Position numbers and translations under genes: made by a program. Under the pieces are notes generated by a model that made no database searches, was not told the DNA's origin, and saw nothing but the letters and a program-made list of their open reading frames with translations. 52,554 bases of DNA from Candidatus Krumholzibacteriota bacterium (GTDB lineage Bacteria > Krumholzibacteriota > Krumholzibacteriia > Krumholzibacteriales > Krumholzibacteriaceae): assembly GCA_030609325.1 (NCBI GenBank), contig JAUWCL010000011.1, positions 25,001 to 77,554 on the forward strand, read 5' to 3'. Below are positions 29,035 through 38,086 of this stretch, one piece after another (position 1 is the stretch's first letter; each line of letters begins with the position of its first letter).

Positions 29035-29352
29035 ATGTCAGCTCTGATTTTCGCGGTTGCCAGTCCCGGCGGTGAGGGCGGGGGCAATCCGCTCACGATG
29101 TTCATCCCGATCATAATGGTGTTCATCGTCTTTTACCTTCTCCTCATCAGGCCCCAGCAGAAGAAGCAGAAGGAGCATCAGCGGCTCCTCTCCAAGCTGG
29201 GCAGGGGCGACAAGGTCGTCACCAACGGCGGCCTGTACGGCACCATCTCTGATACCAAGGACCACGTTGTGATCCTCAAGATAGCGGAAAACGTCAAGGT
29301 CGAGGTCGTCAAGAGCGCGATCGCTACGGTGATCGAGAGAAAGAAAGAATAG
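29035..29352 (+). CDS. yajC: Preprotein translocase subunit YajC
   Basis: A 105-aa single-pass membrane protein: short glycine-rich N-terminus, helix IPIIMVFIVFYLLLIRPQQKK, then a basic cytoplasmic domain (KLGRGDKVVTNGGLYGTI). It associates with SecDF-SecYEG. An AGGAGG site precedes the ATG. secD and secF, which often follow yajC, are not here; def comes next, 7 nt downstream. Confidence 0.95.
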   Translation: MSALIFAVASPGGEGGGNPLTMFIPIIMVFIVFYLLLIRPQQKKQKEHQRLLSKLGRGDKVVTNGGLYGTISDTKDHVVILKIAENVKVEVVKSAIATVIERKKE

Positions 29353-29359
29353 TCCGTCC

Positions 29360-29875
29360 ATGAGATCGCTCAGGATAAGGATATACGGCGATGACATACT
29401 TCGTGCAGAGAGCGCGGAGGTCGAGAAGTTCGACGGCGAGCTCGGAGAGCTGATCGAAAAGATGGTCGAGACGATGATTGTCGAGGATGGCGTGGGTCTC
29501 GCCGCGCCCCAGGTCGGCGTCTCGCGCCGCATAGCCGTGGTCAATCCCGACCCGCAGAATCCCGATACGCTGCTGACTCTCGTCAATCCGCGGATCCGCT
29601 CTTGCAGCGACGAGACAGACTGCGTAGAGGAAGGATGCCTCAGCGTGCCCGGCATCAGGGGCAGGGTCGAAAGGCCGATCGCCATAGAGGTCGAGTATCA
29701 GGACAGGCACGGCGGAAGGCACTGTGTCAAGGTCGTCGGGCTCGTGTCGAGGATCATGCAGCACGAGGTCGACCATCTCGACGGCGTACTGTTCGTCGAC
29801 CGTCTTTCCTTCGGCAGGAAGACCCTGGTGAAGGGAAGGCTCAGGGACCTGGCCCGAAAGGGAAAGAGGGAGTGA
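29360..29875 (+). CDS. def: Peptide deformylase
   Basis: A 171-aa metalloenzyme that removes the formyl group from nascent proteins. All three family motifs are present: GVGLAAPQVGV, EEGCLSVPG (metal-binding Cys) and QHEVDHLDG (two metal His and the catalytic Glu). It forms a pair with fmt, which begins 7 nt later and makes the formyl-Met-tRNA that this enzyme's products derive from. Confidence 0.97.
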   Translation: MRSLRIRIYGDDILRAESAEVEKFDGELGELIEKMVETMIVEDGVGLAAPQVGVSRRIAVVNPDPQNPDTLLTLVNPRIRSCSDETDCVEEGCLSVPGIRGRVERPIAIEVEYQDRHGGRHCVKVVGLVSRIMQHEVDHLDGVLFVDRLSFGRKTLVKGRLRDLARKGKRE

Positions 29876-29882
29876 TCGAGCG

Positions 29883-30833
29883 ATGCCGCGGATCATCTTC
29901 TTCGGTTCCCCCGATTTCGCCGTTTCGTCGTTGAAGGCCCTGTACGGGTCGGCGTACAGGCCGGAGCTTGTGGTGACGCAGCCCGATCGCCCTGCCGGCA
30001 GGGGGAGAAAGACAGCGCCTACCGCCGTGAGAAAAGCGGCCGAAGAGCTCGGGCTCCCCGTGATGGTCATGGAGAGCTTCAGGGACGAGGGCTCATACGG
30101 GAAGCTGGCCGGACTGGAGCCGGATTTCTTCATCGTCGCCGCGTTCGGCCTGATTTTTCCGAAGAAGGCGCTCGAGCTCCCGGCAGTATCCTGTATCAAT
30201 GTTCATGCCTCGCTCCTCCCGAGATGGAGGGGGGCGAGTCCGATAAACATGGCGGTCGCGGCCGGCGACCGGTTTACGGGGGTGTCGATCATGAGGATGG
30301 TCAAGGCCCTCGACGCCGGCCCCGTCTACGCTCAGAGGTCTGTGCCGGTCGGATCGATGGAAACGGCGGGCGACCTCTTTGAGATCCTTTCCGGCGAAGG
30401 CGCCGCTCTTCTCGTCGAGACGCTCGACAGGATATCCGGAGAGGGGCTCGAGCCGGAGGAGCAGCCCGGTGAAGGCGTGACATTCGCGCCGCTCCTGAAG
30501 AAGAGCGACGGGCTGATAGACTGGAACAAAGACGCCGTTTCGGTGCATAATCACATAAGGGGCATGAATCCATGGCCCGGCAGCCATACGAGGATGGGGA
30601 GGACCCTGATCAAGGTCCACCGGTCCGAGCCTTGTGATCGGGAGATCGGCGACGCCCGGTCGGGAAAGGTCCTGAAGGCGTCGGACGGGATCATCGAGGT
30701 CGCCTGCATTTCGGGAGCCGTAAGGCTGACGATGCTGCAGGCCGAAGGGAGAAAAGTACTGTCGGCGGAGGAGTTTCTGAGGGGATCGGGCCTTCAGGTG
30801 GGAGCGGTTCTGGGAGGAGAAGGAGATGAGTGA
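29883..30833 (+). CDS. fmt: Methionyl-tRNA formyltransferase
   Basis: A 316-aa enzyme with the Rossmann start RIIFFGSPDFAVSSLKAL, the formyl-THF site (INVHASLLPRWRGASPIN, with catalytic Asn/His) and SIMRMVKALDAGPVY. A C-terminal OB-like domain begins around residue 205 (IRGMNPWPGSHT). It formylates Met-tRNA(fMet) using 10-formyl-THF. The last 8 nt overlap the PASTA gene. The rsmB gene that often follows fmt is absent. Confidence 0.97.
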   Translation: MPRIIFFGSPDFAVSSLKALYGSAYRPELVVTQPDRPAGRGRKTAPTAVRKAAEELGLPVMVMESFRDEGSYGKLAGLEPDFFIVAAFGLIFPKKALELPAVSCINVHASLLPRWRGASPINMAVAAGDRFTGVSIMRMVKALDAGPVYAQRSVPVGSMETAGDLFEILSGEGAALLVETLDRISGEGLEPEEQPGEGVTFAPLLKKSDGLIDWNKDAVSVHNHIRGMNPWPGSHTRMGRTLIKVHRSEPCDREIGDARSGKVLKASDGIIEVACISGAVRLTMLQAEGRKVLSAEEFLRGSGLQVGAVLGGEGDE

Positions 30834-31569
30834 GGGAAAAAGGAGTTATCATCCGTTCTTGATCTACACGGTGGCTGTTGCAGGTATCTTCATACTCGGG
30901 ATGGCCGCGTTCAACTTCGTGATACTCCCGCTTCTCACCGGCCGCAGCGATATCGTCATCGTGCCGGAGCTGAAGGGCATCCCCCTCGAGGCTGCGGAGG
31001 AGGCGTGCAGGGAGAGGGGCCTGAATCTCATGGTCACCGGCGAACGCTATTCCGGCAGCGCCCCGGCCGGGTACGTTCTCGATCAGGATCCTTCACCGGG
31101 TGAGGGGCTCAAGGGCAGGAGGACGGTCAAGGTGATAGCGAGCTCGGGGATGCAGATGGAGGAAGTGCCCGATCTGGACGGGAAGTCGCTGAGGGAGGTC
31201 GAGCTCGACCTGGACGGCGCACGCCTCAGGCGCGGCAGCCTCTCCCGTGTGTTCACGGCCGATACCGGGCCGAACAGGGTTGTTGCTTCAAGCCCCCAGG
31301 GCGGGTCTCGCGCACCGACAGGATCATCAGTCGACCTGCTCCTCTACATGACGGGTGAGCCCGCCGTCTTTCTCATGCCCGACCTGACCGGGAAAGACCT
31401 CCTCTTCGTGAGGGAGCATCTCGAGAGGGGCGGATTCCACATTACCCGGGTCGTGAGCAGGCGGGACGAGAGCCGGTTCCCGGGAACTATACTTTCGCAG
31501 AACCCTCCCGCGGGATACTCGATAAAGGAAGGTGGGACGATTGAGCTCGTCGTTTCTACAGTCGATTGA
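30826..31569 (+). CDS. Membrane-anchored protein with three PASTA domains
   Basis: A 247-aa protein with a short cytoplasmic N-terminus, one membrane helix (about residues 11-35) and three PASTA repeats facing outwards at about 45-105, 110-178 and 185-247. Each starts like VPELKGIPLEAAEEACRERGL or MPDLTGKDLLFVREHLERGGF and ends with a SPxG/NPPAG turn. PASTA domains bind peptidoglycan or lipid II-like muropeptides. There is no kinase or transpeptidase domain. It overlaps fmt by 8 nt and rpe by about 29 nt, so it is tightly co-translated with housekeeping genes. Confidence 0.88.
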   Translation: MSEGKRSYHPFLIYTVAVAGIFILGMAAFNFVILPLLTGRSDIVIVPELKGIPLEAAEEACRERGLNLMVTGERYSGSAPAGYVLDQDPSPGEGLKGRRTVKVIASSGMQMEEVPDLDGKSLREVELDLDGARLRRGSLSRVFTADTGPNRVVASSPQGGSRAPTGSSVDLLLYMTGEPAVFLMPDLTGKDLLFVREHLERGGFHITRVVSRRDESRFPGTILSQNPPAGYSIKEGGTIELVVSTVD

Positions 31570-32224
31570 GAAGGGCTGCGCGGCAGTCGCGCCGTCGGTC
31601 CTCTCTGCGGATTTTACCAGGCTCGCCGATGAGATCCAGGCGGTCGAGGAGGCCGGAGCCGATTTTCATCATCTCGACGTCATGGACGGTCATTTCGTAC
31701 CCAATATCACCTTCGGGCCGATGGTCGTCGAGGCGATCTCCAGAGTCGCGACCAGACCGCTGATCACCCACCTGATGATCAGCGATCCGGCGAAGTACGC
31801 CGGGGCCTTCGCCAGGGCCGGCAGCGACGTCGTCTCCTTCCATTACGAGGCGGTCGAAGAAGGTCACCTGGAGATCGTCCACGCGATCCGCGAGGCGGGG
31901 AGCGCGGCCGGGCTGGCAATCAATCCCGATACACCCCTGGACAGCGTGAAGCAACTGCTCGGCGATATCGACCTCCTGCTGATCATGACGGTCTTTCCCG
32001 GTTTCGGGGGGCAGAAGTTCATCGTCGAGGGGCTCGACAAGATCCGCGAGGCTGCCGCCGTCAGGGATGCGGAAGGGCACGCCTTCGTCATCGAGGTCGA
32101 CGGCGGGATAAAAGCCGACAACGCCGGGGCGGTCAGGGAGGCCGGCGGCGAGTGTCTCGTGGCCGGAACGGCCGTATACAGGAGTGACGATTACGTCTCC
32201 GCCATAAGGGCTATAAGGGGCTGA
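31541..32224 (+). CDS. rpe: Ribulose-phosphate 3-epimerase
   Basis: A ~227-aa TIM barrel: VAPSVLSADFTRL, HHLDVMDGHFVPNITFGP with the metal-binding His/Asp, THLMISDP, LLIMTVFPGFGGQKF, and VDGGIKADNAG with phosphate-binding VAGTAVYRS. It interconverts ribulose-5-P and xylulose-5-P in the pentose phosphate pathway. TTG at 31541 has GGAAGG upstream; GTG at 31532 is the alternative. It begins inside the PASTA gene. Confidence 0.96.
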   Translation: MSSSFLQSIEKGCAAVAPSVLSADFTRLADEIQAVEEAGADFHHLDVMDGHFVPNITFGPMVVEAISRVATRPLITHLMISDPAKYAGAFARAGSDVVSFHYEAVEEGHLEIVHAIREAGSAAGLAINPDTPLDSVKQLLGDIDLLLIMTVFPGFGGQKFIVEGLDKIREAAAVRDAEGHAFVIEVDGGIKADNAGAVREAGGECLVAGTAVYRSDDYVSAIRAIRG

Positions 32225-32265
32225 CAGGTCCCTTATCACGATAAAGCGGCTCTCCCCGTTTTTCC

Positions 32266-32294
32266 TTGCCAGCCATGGGGAATCGTGTTATTTT
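32266..32294 (+). promoter_or_regulatory. Sigma-70 promoter for ffh and downstream ribosomal genes
   Basis: TTGCCA (32266-32271), exactly 17-nt spacer, TATTTT (32289-32294), 29 nt before the ffh start codon. It provides an internal promoter within the cluster and has the same TATTTT -10 as the promoter at 20811. Confidence 0.6.
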
Positions 32295-32322
32295 ATGTCA
32301 TTTACGAGCGGGGTGTGTCCCT

Positions 32323-33645
32323 TTGTTCCAGGACCTCGGAAATAAGTTCGCGCGTGTCTTCAAGGAGCTGCGCGGGCACGGAAAGGTCCGCGAGAGTCAT
32401 ATCCAGGCTGCTATGAAGGAGGTCCGCAGGGCCCTCCTCGAGGCCGACGTTAACTACAAGGTTGTCAAGGAATTCGTCGGCCGGGTCGGCGAGAAGGCGG
32501 TCGGGCGCAAGGTGCTCGACAGTCTGACCCCCGACAAGCAGGTCATAAAGATAGTCAACGAGGAACTCGTAGTTCTTCTCGGATCTACACCGGCCGGATT
32601 CGATCTTTCGGGATCGCCGGCAAGTGTTCTGGTGTGTGGTCTTCAGGGTGCCGGGAAGACGAGTTTCTGCGCCAAGCTCGCCGTTTCCCTCGTGAAAAGG
32701 GGGAGGAAACCATTGCTTGTCGCGGCCGACATCTACCGTCCGGCTGCGATCGAGCAGCTCAAGGTGCTGGCGGGGGAGATAGACGTTCCTGTCTTCGCTC
32801 CGGGGGACCAGGTGCCGGTGGCCGATATTGTCCGCGGTGCAGCGTTGGAGGCGAGAAAGACACTGAAGGACACCCTCATCGTCGATACGGCGGGACGGCT
32901 GCATATCGACCGTGAGATGATGGGCGAGCTCTCAACGATAAGAGAGATACTCGACCCTGAAGAAACACTCCTCGTTCTCGACTCCATGACGGGCCAGGAG
33001 GCCGTCGGTGTCGCCGCGGAGTTCAAGAAAGAGATAGACTTTACCGGCGTCGTTCTCACCAAGCTCGACGGTGATTCACGGGGCGGCGCTGCGCTGTCGG
33101 TTCGCGCGGTAACGGGTGTGCCGATAAAGTTCGCCTGTGTCGGGGAGAAGGCATCAGACCTGGAGGTCTTTCATCCTGACAGGATGGCGGGAAGGATCCT
33201 GGGTATGGGGGACGTACTGTCCCTCGTCGAAAAGGCCCAGGAGACGATCGACGAGAAGGAAGCCAGGGAGCTCGAGCGCAGGATGCGAAAGGAGTCTTTC
33301 ACCCTCGAAGACTTCCTCGACCAGCTTCAGCGGCTGAAGAAAATGGGGCCTGTGGACCAGCTCCTCGGGATGATACCCGGGATGAAGGTCGACAAAGCCC
33401 TGGCGTCCGGCGTCGGTGAGACCGAGATGAAAAAACTGGAGGCGATCATTCGCTCCATGACTCCCGATGAGCGGCGTTTCCGGCAGCTCATCGACGGGTC
33501 GAGGAGGAAGCGTATTGCGAAAGGGAGCGGAACGAGTGTCCAGGACGTCAACAAACTGCTCAACCAGTTTCAGCAGATGCGCAAGATGATGAAGCGTTTT
33601 TCCAAGCTGTCGGGCAGGATGCCCGCGGGATTTCCCTTCTCGTAA
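32323..33645 (+). CDS. ffh: Signal recognition particle protein Ffh
   Basis: A ~440-aa SRP54 homologue. It has the N domain (FQDLGNKFARVFKELRGHGKV), a GTPase G domain with VLVCGLQGAGKTSFCAKLA, DTAGRLHID and TKLDGDSRGGAALS, and a methionine-rich M domain that binds 4.5S RNA and signal peptides (PGMKV, TPDERR, RRKRIAKGSGTSVQDVNKLLNQFQQMRKMMK). TTG at 32323 gives the standard N-terminus; the frame is open further upstream. It targets membrane and exported proteins to SecYEG. The 4.5S RNA gene is not in the window. Confidence 0.98.
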   Translation: MFQDLGNKFARVFKELRGHGKVRESHIQAAMKEVRRALLEADVNYKVVKEFVGRVGEKAVGRKVLDSLTPDKQVIKIVNEELVVLLGSTPAGFDLSGSPASVLVCGLQGAGKTSFCAKLAVSLVKRGRKPLLVAADIYRPAAIEQLKVLAGEIDVPVFAPGDQVPVADIVRGAALEARKTLKDTLIVDTAGRLHIDREMMGELSTIREILDPEETLLVLDSMTGQEAVGVAAEFKKEIDFTGVVLTKLDGDSRGGAALSVRAVTGVPIKFACVGEKASDLEVFHPDRMAGRILGMGDVLSLVEKAQETIDEKEARELERRMRKESFTLEDFLDQLQRLKKMGPVDQLLGMIPGMKVDKALASGVGETEMKKLEAIIRSMTPDERRFRQLIDGSRRKRIAKGSGTSVQDVNKLLNQFQQMRKMMKRFSKLSGRMPAGFPFS

Positions 33646-33675
33646 TCGAGAGGGATACCTGATACGGAGGTCAAA

Positions 33676-34260
33676 TTGGCAGTCAAGATCAGACTGAAGA
33701 AGATGGGTTCGAAGAAGAGGCCTTTCTACAGGCTCATAGCGGCCGATTCGCGCTCGCCGCGCGACGGACGGTTCCTCGAGACCCTCGGTCATTACAATCC
33801 CATGGTGGAGCCGGCCGAGATCAAGATCGACGAGGACAAGGTCTACAAGTGGCTCGGCAACGGCGCGAAGCCGACGGTCAGCGCGGCGAACCTGCTCAAG
33901 GCGCAGGGCATCCTCGAGAGGTGGGAGCTCCTCAAGTCGGGCGTGACGATCGCCGAGCTCGATGCGAAGATCGAGGAGAGAAGGGTGAAGCAGCCCAAGG
34001 CGCAGCCTAAGGAGAGGAAGAAACTTTCGAAGAAGGCGATAGCAGCCGCGAAGGCGGCCGAGGAAGAAGCGGCGAAGGCTGCTGAAGAGAAAGCGAAGCC
34101 TGAAAAGGTTGCAGAAGAGAAACCGGTGGAAAAGGCGGAAGCGCCCGCGGAGACTCCTGCTGAAGAAACCCCTGCCGAAGAGGAAAAGCCGGCAGAAGAG
34201 GTGCCGGCAGAAAAGGCCGAAGCGCCGGCGGAGGAATCCGGCGAGGAGGAGAAGTCCTGA
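33676..34260 (+). CDS. rpsP: 30S ribosomal protein S16 with long charged C-terminal tail
   Basis: A 194-aa protein. The first ~82 residues are canonical S16 ([41 protein letters not shown]). The following ~110 residues are an Ala/Lys/Glu/Pro-rich low-complexity tail (first basic, [19 protein letters not shown], then acidic EEKPAEE repeats). Extended S16 tails occur in Bacteroidetes and relatives, which supports an FCB-like host. The start is TTG at 33676 after GGAGG. It begins the classic rpsP-(khpA)-rimM-trmD-rplS operon. Confidence 0.96.
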   Translation: MAVKIRLKKMGSKKRPFYRLIAADSRSPRDGRFLETLGHYNPMVEPAEIKIDEDKVYKWLGNGAKPTVSAANLLKAQGILERWELLKSGVTIAELDAKIEERRVKQPKAQPKERKKLSKKAIAAAKAAEEEAAKAAEEKAKPEKVAEEKPVEKAEAPAETPAEETPAEEEKPAEEVPAEKAEAPAEESGEEEKS

Positions 34261-34303
34261 CGGGCTTCTCCGCACGATTGTCTCCTTCGAAGGTAATTGA
34301 AAG

Positions 34304-34549
34304 ATGAAGACTGAAAAGATAAGTACGATGATCCGGCGGATCTCCGAGATGCTCGTTGACAAGCCGGACGCGATCAGGCTTTCAGAAGAGAACCGCGACG
34401 ATGCGATCATACTGGTGCTTTCCGTCGACAAGGCCGACGTTGGCAAGGTCATCGGAAGGAACGGACAGACCGCCAAGGCTCTCAGGGCCCTGGTGAACGC
34501 GGCCGCCACGAGAATGGGCGAGAAAGTGCTCCTGGAGATCCGCGAATAG
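34304..34549 (+). CDS. khpA: KH-domain RNA-binding protein KhpA (YlqC)
   Basis: An 81-aa single KH domain with the RNA-contacting GxxG loop in VGKVIGRNGQTAKALRAL. KhpA commonly sits between rpsP and rimM and is a global RNA chaperone linked to cell division in Gram-positives. It lies 10 nt before rimM. Confidence 0.93.
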   Translation: MKTEKISTMIRRISEMLVDKPDAIRLSEENRDDAIILVLSVDKADVGKVIGRNGQTAKALRALVNAAATRMGEKVLLEIRE

Positions 34550-34559
34550 GGAGAAGGGC

Positions 34560-35084
34560 ATGACGGTCGCGACTGTGACACTCGGCAGCATTGTGAAAGC
34601 CGTCGGCCTGAAAGGAGAGCTCAAGCTTCTCCCCAGTCCCGATTTCTGGATCGAAGCGCTCACGCTGGACGGGCTGGACCTGGTATCGGCGGACGATATC
34701 CACCGCAGGGCCCGGGTCGAGAAATACAGGCCGAAGGGCAGTACGTATATCATCAAGTTCACCGGCATCGAGTCCAGGGATGACGCCGAGCCGGTGATCG
34801 GAAGCAGGCTCAACGTCTCGACCGGTTCTCTGACCGATGCGCAGTTGCCCGATGAGCTCAAGCCCTTCCAGGTGATGGGAGCCGAGGTGAGGCTGAAGAA
34901 CGGTGACCGGGCGGGAGTAGTTGTGGACATGCTGATAGGGCCGGCGCAGAGATGCCTGATCGTCGAGATGGAAAACGGCAGGAGGGCCGTTCCCGTCGTG
35001 CCCGAGGTTGTCGTCGAGACCGATCTCGAGGGCGGCGTGATAGTCATCGATCCTCCCGAGGGACTGCTTGACATAGAGTGGTGA
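34560..35084 (+). CDS. rimM: 16S rRNA processing protein RimM
   Basis: A 174-aa protein with the N-terminal RimM barrel (LGSIVKAVGLKGELKLLP) and a C-terminal PRC-barrel (LPDELKPFQVMGAEVRLKNGDRAGVVVDML ... VVPEVVVETDLEGGVIVIDPPEGLL). It helps mature the 30S head and binds S19. It is located between khpA and trmD as usual. Confidence 0.95.
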   Translation: MTVATVTLGSIVKAVGLKGELKLLPSPDFWIEALTLDGLDLVSADDIHRRARVEKYRPKGSTYIIKFTGIESRDDAEPVIGSRLNVSTGSLTDAQLPDELKPFQVMGAEVRLKNGDRAGVVVDMLIGPAQRCLIVEMENGRRAVPVVPEVVVETDLEGGVIVIDPPEGLLDIEW

Positions 35085-35097
35085 GGAGCGGCCGAAG

Positions 35098-35814
35098 ATG
35101 GAGATCTGTTTTATAACGATCTTCCCGGGAATGATGTTCGGCCCACTGGTCTCGGGGATGCTGGATATCGCGGCGAAAAAGGGAGCCGCGGATTACAAGG
35201 TGGTCGACCTGAGGGATTTCGCGGTCGACAGGCATGGTTCGGTCGACGATTATCCCTACGGCGGAGGGCCGGGCATGGTGATGATGGCTCCCCCCGTCGT
35301 CGAGGCTGTCGAATCGGTGAGAAGTACCGAAGAGGCGGGAGAGGTCCCCGTGATCCTTATGTCGCCGGCGGGCAGGAGATTAGACCAGTCGGTCGCGATG
35401 GAACTGGCCCGACACGAAAAGATCGTATTCGTCTGCGGACGGTACAAGGGGGTCGACGCGAGGGTCGACGAACTGGTAATAACCGATACTATCTCTATCG
35501 GTGATTATATACTGAGCGGCGGGGAGCTCCCCGCACTGGTGGTGGCCGACGCTGTCATAAGGCACCTGCCGGGAGTGATAGGCGACGAGCGGAGCAGGGA
35601 CACCGATTCCTTCTCACGCGACAGGAAATTCCTGCTCGACGCTGCGTATTACACGAGGCCTTCCGAATACAGGGGGCTGAAGGTCCCGGAGATCCTCCAG
35701 TCGGGAAACCACGCGAAGATCGACGAGTGGAGAAGGGAGTCGGCGCTCGAAAGGACGAAACGGCTGCGGCCTGACCTGCTGGACGACGGCGGAGAAGGTC
35801 CCGGACAGCCGTGA
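35098..35814 (+). CDS. trmD: tRNA (guanine-N1)-methyltransferase TrmD
   Basis: A 238-aa SPOUT enzyme making m1G37. Motifs: [30 protein letters not shown], the knot segment [15 protein letters not shown] and [15 protein letters not shown], and [21 protein letters not shown]. m1G37 prevents +1 frameshifting. It is followed by rplS. Confidence 0.97.
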   Translation: MEICFITIFPGMMFGPLVSGMLDIAAKKGAADYKVVDLRDFAVDRHGSVDDYPYGGGPGMVMMAPPVVEAVESVRSTEEAGEVPVILMSPAGRRLDQSVAMELARHEKIVFVCGRYKGVDARVDELVITDTISIGDYILSGGELPALVVADAVIRHLPGVIGDERSRDTDSFSRDRKFLLDAAYYTRPSEYRGLKVPEILQSGNHAKIDEWRRESALERTKRLRPDLLDDGGEGPGQP

Positions 35815-35905
35815 GCCGTTTATTGATGACCGGAGTCATCCGCCCGAAGGCGGGATCGACGATCCGGGAAGATCGGACAGACAGCAATCGTTACAAGGAG
35901 GAGAG

Positions 35906-36262
35906 ATGGATATCCTCGATCAGGTTTCCGCGAAGCATATCAGGGACGAGATCCCGCAGTTCGACGTGGGCGATACAGTGAAGTGCGACGTCAAGGTCGT
36001 AGAGGGATCGCGCGAGAGGGTGCAGGCGTTCCAGGGAATCGTGATCCAGAAGAAGGGCAGCGGCGTCAGCGCGACCTTCACGGTCAGGAAAGTCAGCCAG
36101 GGGGTCGCCGTCGAGCGTATATTTCCCCTTCACTCGCCCAACCTTGCGGGGCTCAGGGTCCTGCGCAGGGGCAAGGTCAGAAGGGCCAGGATCTTCTACC
36201 TCCGCGGACTCAAGGGCAAGGCTGCAAGGATCAAGGAGAAGACCGACAGGCCTTCGCGATGA
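35906..36262 (+). CDS. rplS: 50S ribosomal protein L19
   Basis: A 118-aa protein with [43 protein letters not shown] and [15 protein letters not shown], with a C-terminal [31 protein letters not shown] precedes the ATG. Its last bases ATGATG overlap the rnhB start. Confidence 0.97.
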   Translation: MDILDQVSAKHIRDEIPQFDVGDTVKCDVKVVEGSRERVQAFQGIVIQKKGSGVSATFTVRKVSQGVAVERIFPLHSPNLAGLRVLRRGKVRRARIFYLRGLKGKAARIKEKTDRPSR

Positions 36263-36879
36263 TGCCTTCCTCCCGCGTACGTTTCGAGGATCTCGTGCTG
36301 TTCGACCGGCGCAGGGCCGGCGGGGCACCGGGGTTCATCGCGGGAGTCGATGAGGCCGGACGAGGCGCGCTCGCGGGCCCGGTGGTCGCCGCGGCGGTTA
36401 TCTGCAGTCCCTGTGAAGAGCTTCATGAAGTCAGAGACAGTAAGATCCTCGCGGAGAACAAGAGGGAGAGGCTCTACGAGCTGATCCTGGAGAAGGGTAC
36501 GGCGTGTTCGACGGGCATCGTCAGTCATGACGAGATAGACCGGGTCAATATCCTCAGGGCTACGCTGAAAGCGATGAAGATGGCCGTTGAGGGGCTCGGG
36601 AGGATGCCTTCGCTGATCCTTGTGGACGGCCGGCACCTGCCGGCGCTCACCGGACGCTGCGAGGCGATCAAGGGTGGAGACGGTCTGAGTTTCTCGATAG
36701 CCGCCGCCTCTATCGTTGCGAAGGTCACTAGAGACCGGATAATGCGCGAGAGAGACGGCGAGTATCCGGATTACGGTTTCACCAGGAACAAGGGATACGG
36801 GACTGCGGAGCACAGGGAAGCGATCGGACGTCTCGGACGCAGCCCGATACACAGGAGGAGTTTCCAGGTAAAGGTCTGA
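36259..36879 (+). CDS. rnhB: Ribonuclease HII
   Basis: A 206-aa enzyme with the catalytic motif [20 protein letters not shown] (Asp and Glu), the third acid in VDGRHLPAL and [24 protein letters not shown] with the final Asp. It cuts RNA at RNA-DNA junctions. ATG at 36259 overlaps the rplS stop codon; the open frame extends into rplS without significance. Confidence 0.97.
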   Translation: MMPSSRVRFEDLVLFDRRRAGGAPGFIAGVDEAGRGALAGPVVAAAVICSPCEELHEVRDSKILAENKRERLYELILEKGTACSTGIVSHDEIDRVNILRATLKAMKMAVEGLGRMPSLILVDGRHLPALTGRCEAIKGGDGLSFSIAAASIVAKVTRDRIMRERDGEYPDYGFTRNKGYGTAEHREAIGRLGRSPIHRRSFQVKV

Positions 36880-36895
36880 GGGAAGGGAGGAAGAT

Positions 36896-37261
36896 GTGAA
36901 AGGGAATCCGGACTGCGGAAGGACCGGGGAGACGATAGCCGCCGAATACTTGAATCTCATCGGATACGGGATCATCGAGAGAAATCTGAGGATAGGTAGA
37001 AACGAGATAGATATCGTGGCCGTTGATGGGGAGTGCCTCGTCTTCGTCGAGGTCAAGACGAGGAGGAGCTGCCGGTTCGGCAGTCCGGCCGAGGCGGTGG
37101 GAAGGAAGAAACTCCTCGGAATGAGGCGCGCGGCCGGCAGGTATCTGAACCGGTCCGGCAGCCGGCGGAAATTCGCTGAATTCAGGATCGATGTGATCGC
37201 CGTCGAGGTCGACCGGCCCCGGGACAGGATGACCGTGGACCACCTGAGGGGAGTATCCTAG
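36896..37261 (+). CDS. YraN/UPF0102-family endonuclease-like protein
   Basis: A 121-aa protein with the restriction-endonuclease-like core [47 protein letters not shown] (the D-ExK motif) and a PxxAV segment. UPF0102 usually follows rnhB, as here, 16 nt downstream. The start is GTG at 36896 after GGGAGG. It is thought to act on DNA ends or recombination intermediates; the role is unproven. Confidence 0.93.
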   Translation: MKGNPDCGRTGETIAAEYLNLIGYGIIERNLRIGRNEIDIVAVDGECLVFVEVKTRRSCRFGSPAEAVGRKKLLGMRRAAGRYLNRSGSRRKFAEFRIDVIAVEVDRPRDRMTVDHLRGVS

Positions 37262-37268
37262 AAATTTC

Positions 37269-37297
37269 TTGATTATGCGGGGTTATGTCTCTATTTT
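37269..37297 (+). promoter_or_regulatory. Sigma-70 promoter for the SmpA-like lipoprotein
   Basis: TTGATT (37269-37274), 17-nt spacer, TATTTT (37292-37297), in the AT-rich gap after the YraN gene. It is the third TATTTT -10 in the window. Confidence 0.55.
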
Positions 37298-37338
37298 GAC
37301 TTTGTGAATAGATGAACGGTTATTAAGGAGGAGATCGA

Positions 37339-37944
37339 TTGAATGGCAAGAAGTATATGCTTCCGGCTCTCTGCATGTTGCTTCTCGTATCGGGCTGCGG
37401 CGCATACAAGACTGTTGACAAGGATATTCCCATAGAGGAAATGGACGGGCTCAACGAGAAGTACGTCGGCCGTACGGCCTGGACCAGGGCACTGGTCGTT
37501 GATATCAAGCAGACCGGAATCATCGACCGCGGGACCGCGGTCGAGATAGTCGAGCTGGATCTCCACTGGGGGACCGCCGTCGGCGTCAGGGGCCCGAACA
37601 AGCGCAAGTACAGGCACGCTCTCAATCTCGACCGGCCGGTGACATCGGAGGCCTTCGAGGAGGCTATGGACAAGCTGTTCTGGTTCGACAAACCGGATAA
37701 GCGCTACAGAATGAACCTTCGCGAATACGGCAAGCGAACGGCGAGGGCGGTCAGGGACAACGAGCTCTTCAAGGGTATGCAGCGCGAGGCGGCGATCGAG
37801 TCGTGGGGATGGCCGGACGAGATGCTTTCCAACGATATCGGCAACGTGCTCGCCGAGCAGTGGATCTACAGGGATCCGAGACAGCGGACGAAGAAAAGCT
37901 ACATCTGGCTCATCGACGGTATCGTCGACAAATGGGAAGAATAG
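37339..37944 (+). CDS. Lipoprotein of unknown function with SmpA/BamE-like C-terminus
   Basis: A 201-aa protein. The signal peptide ends in a lipobox V17-S18-G19-C20 (LLLVSGCG). The C-terminal segment AIESWGWPDEML ... EQWIYRDP ... YIWLIDGIV has the G-x-P-D-x and WxY pattern of the SmpA/BamE-type small outer-membrane domain; this is inference from pattern only. The middle (37-160) matches no family I know. The start is TTG at 37339 with AAGGAGGAG upstream. It has its own promoter. A similar W-Y pattern appears in the small exported protein at 41623. Confidence 0.65.
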   Translation: MNGKKYMLPALCMLLLVSGCGAYKTVDKDIPIEEMDGLNEKYVGRTAWTRALVVDIKQTGIIDRGTAVEIVELDLHWGTAVGVRGPNKRKYRHALNLDRPVTSEAFEEAMDKLFWFDKPDKRYRMNLREYGKRTARAVRDNELFKGMQREAAIESWGWPDEMLSNDIGNVLAEQWIYRDPRQRTKKSYIWLIDGIVDKWEE

Positions 37945-37963
37945 GCGGCTGTTATTCCAAGCG

Positions 37964-37991
37964 AAAAAAGCCCCCGCCGAAACCGTGGGGG
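37964..37991 (-). terminator. Minus-strand intrinsic terminator
   Basis: On the minus strand CCCCCAC and GCGGGGG pair (one G-U) around a seven-base loop and are followed by C and TTTTTT. It faces leftward transcription and lies ~100 nt downstream of the consensus promoter at 38087-38115. Confidence 0.75.
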
Positions 37992-38080
37992 AGAATCATT
38001 CTGGATCAAACTCTTAATGAGTTGAGCCCGCGGATTTTTACTCCAAAATCATTCACCTCACCAATTCAGCAGGGACATCT
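37992..38080 (-). pseudogene. Remnant of an rRNA operon: leader plus first bases of 16S rRNA (possible orphan small RNA)
   Basis: Read leftward from the consensus promoter, ~65 nt of leader are followed by AAGAGTTTGATCC (38015 to 38003), the exact and nearly universal 5' end of bacterial 16S rRNA. AGAATGA (38002 to 37996) follows, which in 16S comes after six more bases (TGGCTC). Then the sequence passes directly into the terminator at 37964-37991. Everything from 16S base ~17 on, apart from AGAATGA, is missing. The unit would still give an RNA of about 115 nt. It lies behind the AGCS symporter gene on the same strand. What I see is the match and the promoter; that it was an rRNA operon is inference. 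Confidence 0.6.
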
Positions 38081-38086
38081 GTATAA

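Noticed and set aside
33970-34257. Possible repeat element in rpsP
   Set aside because: It is a low-complexity Ala/Glu/Lys/Pro coding tail of S16, not a DNA repeat family.
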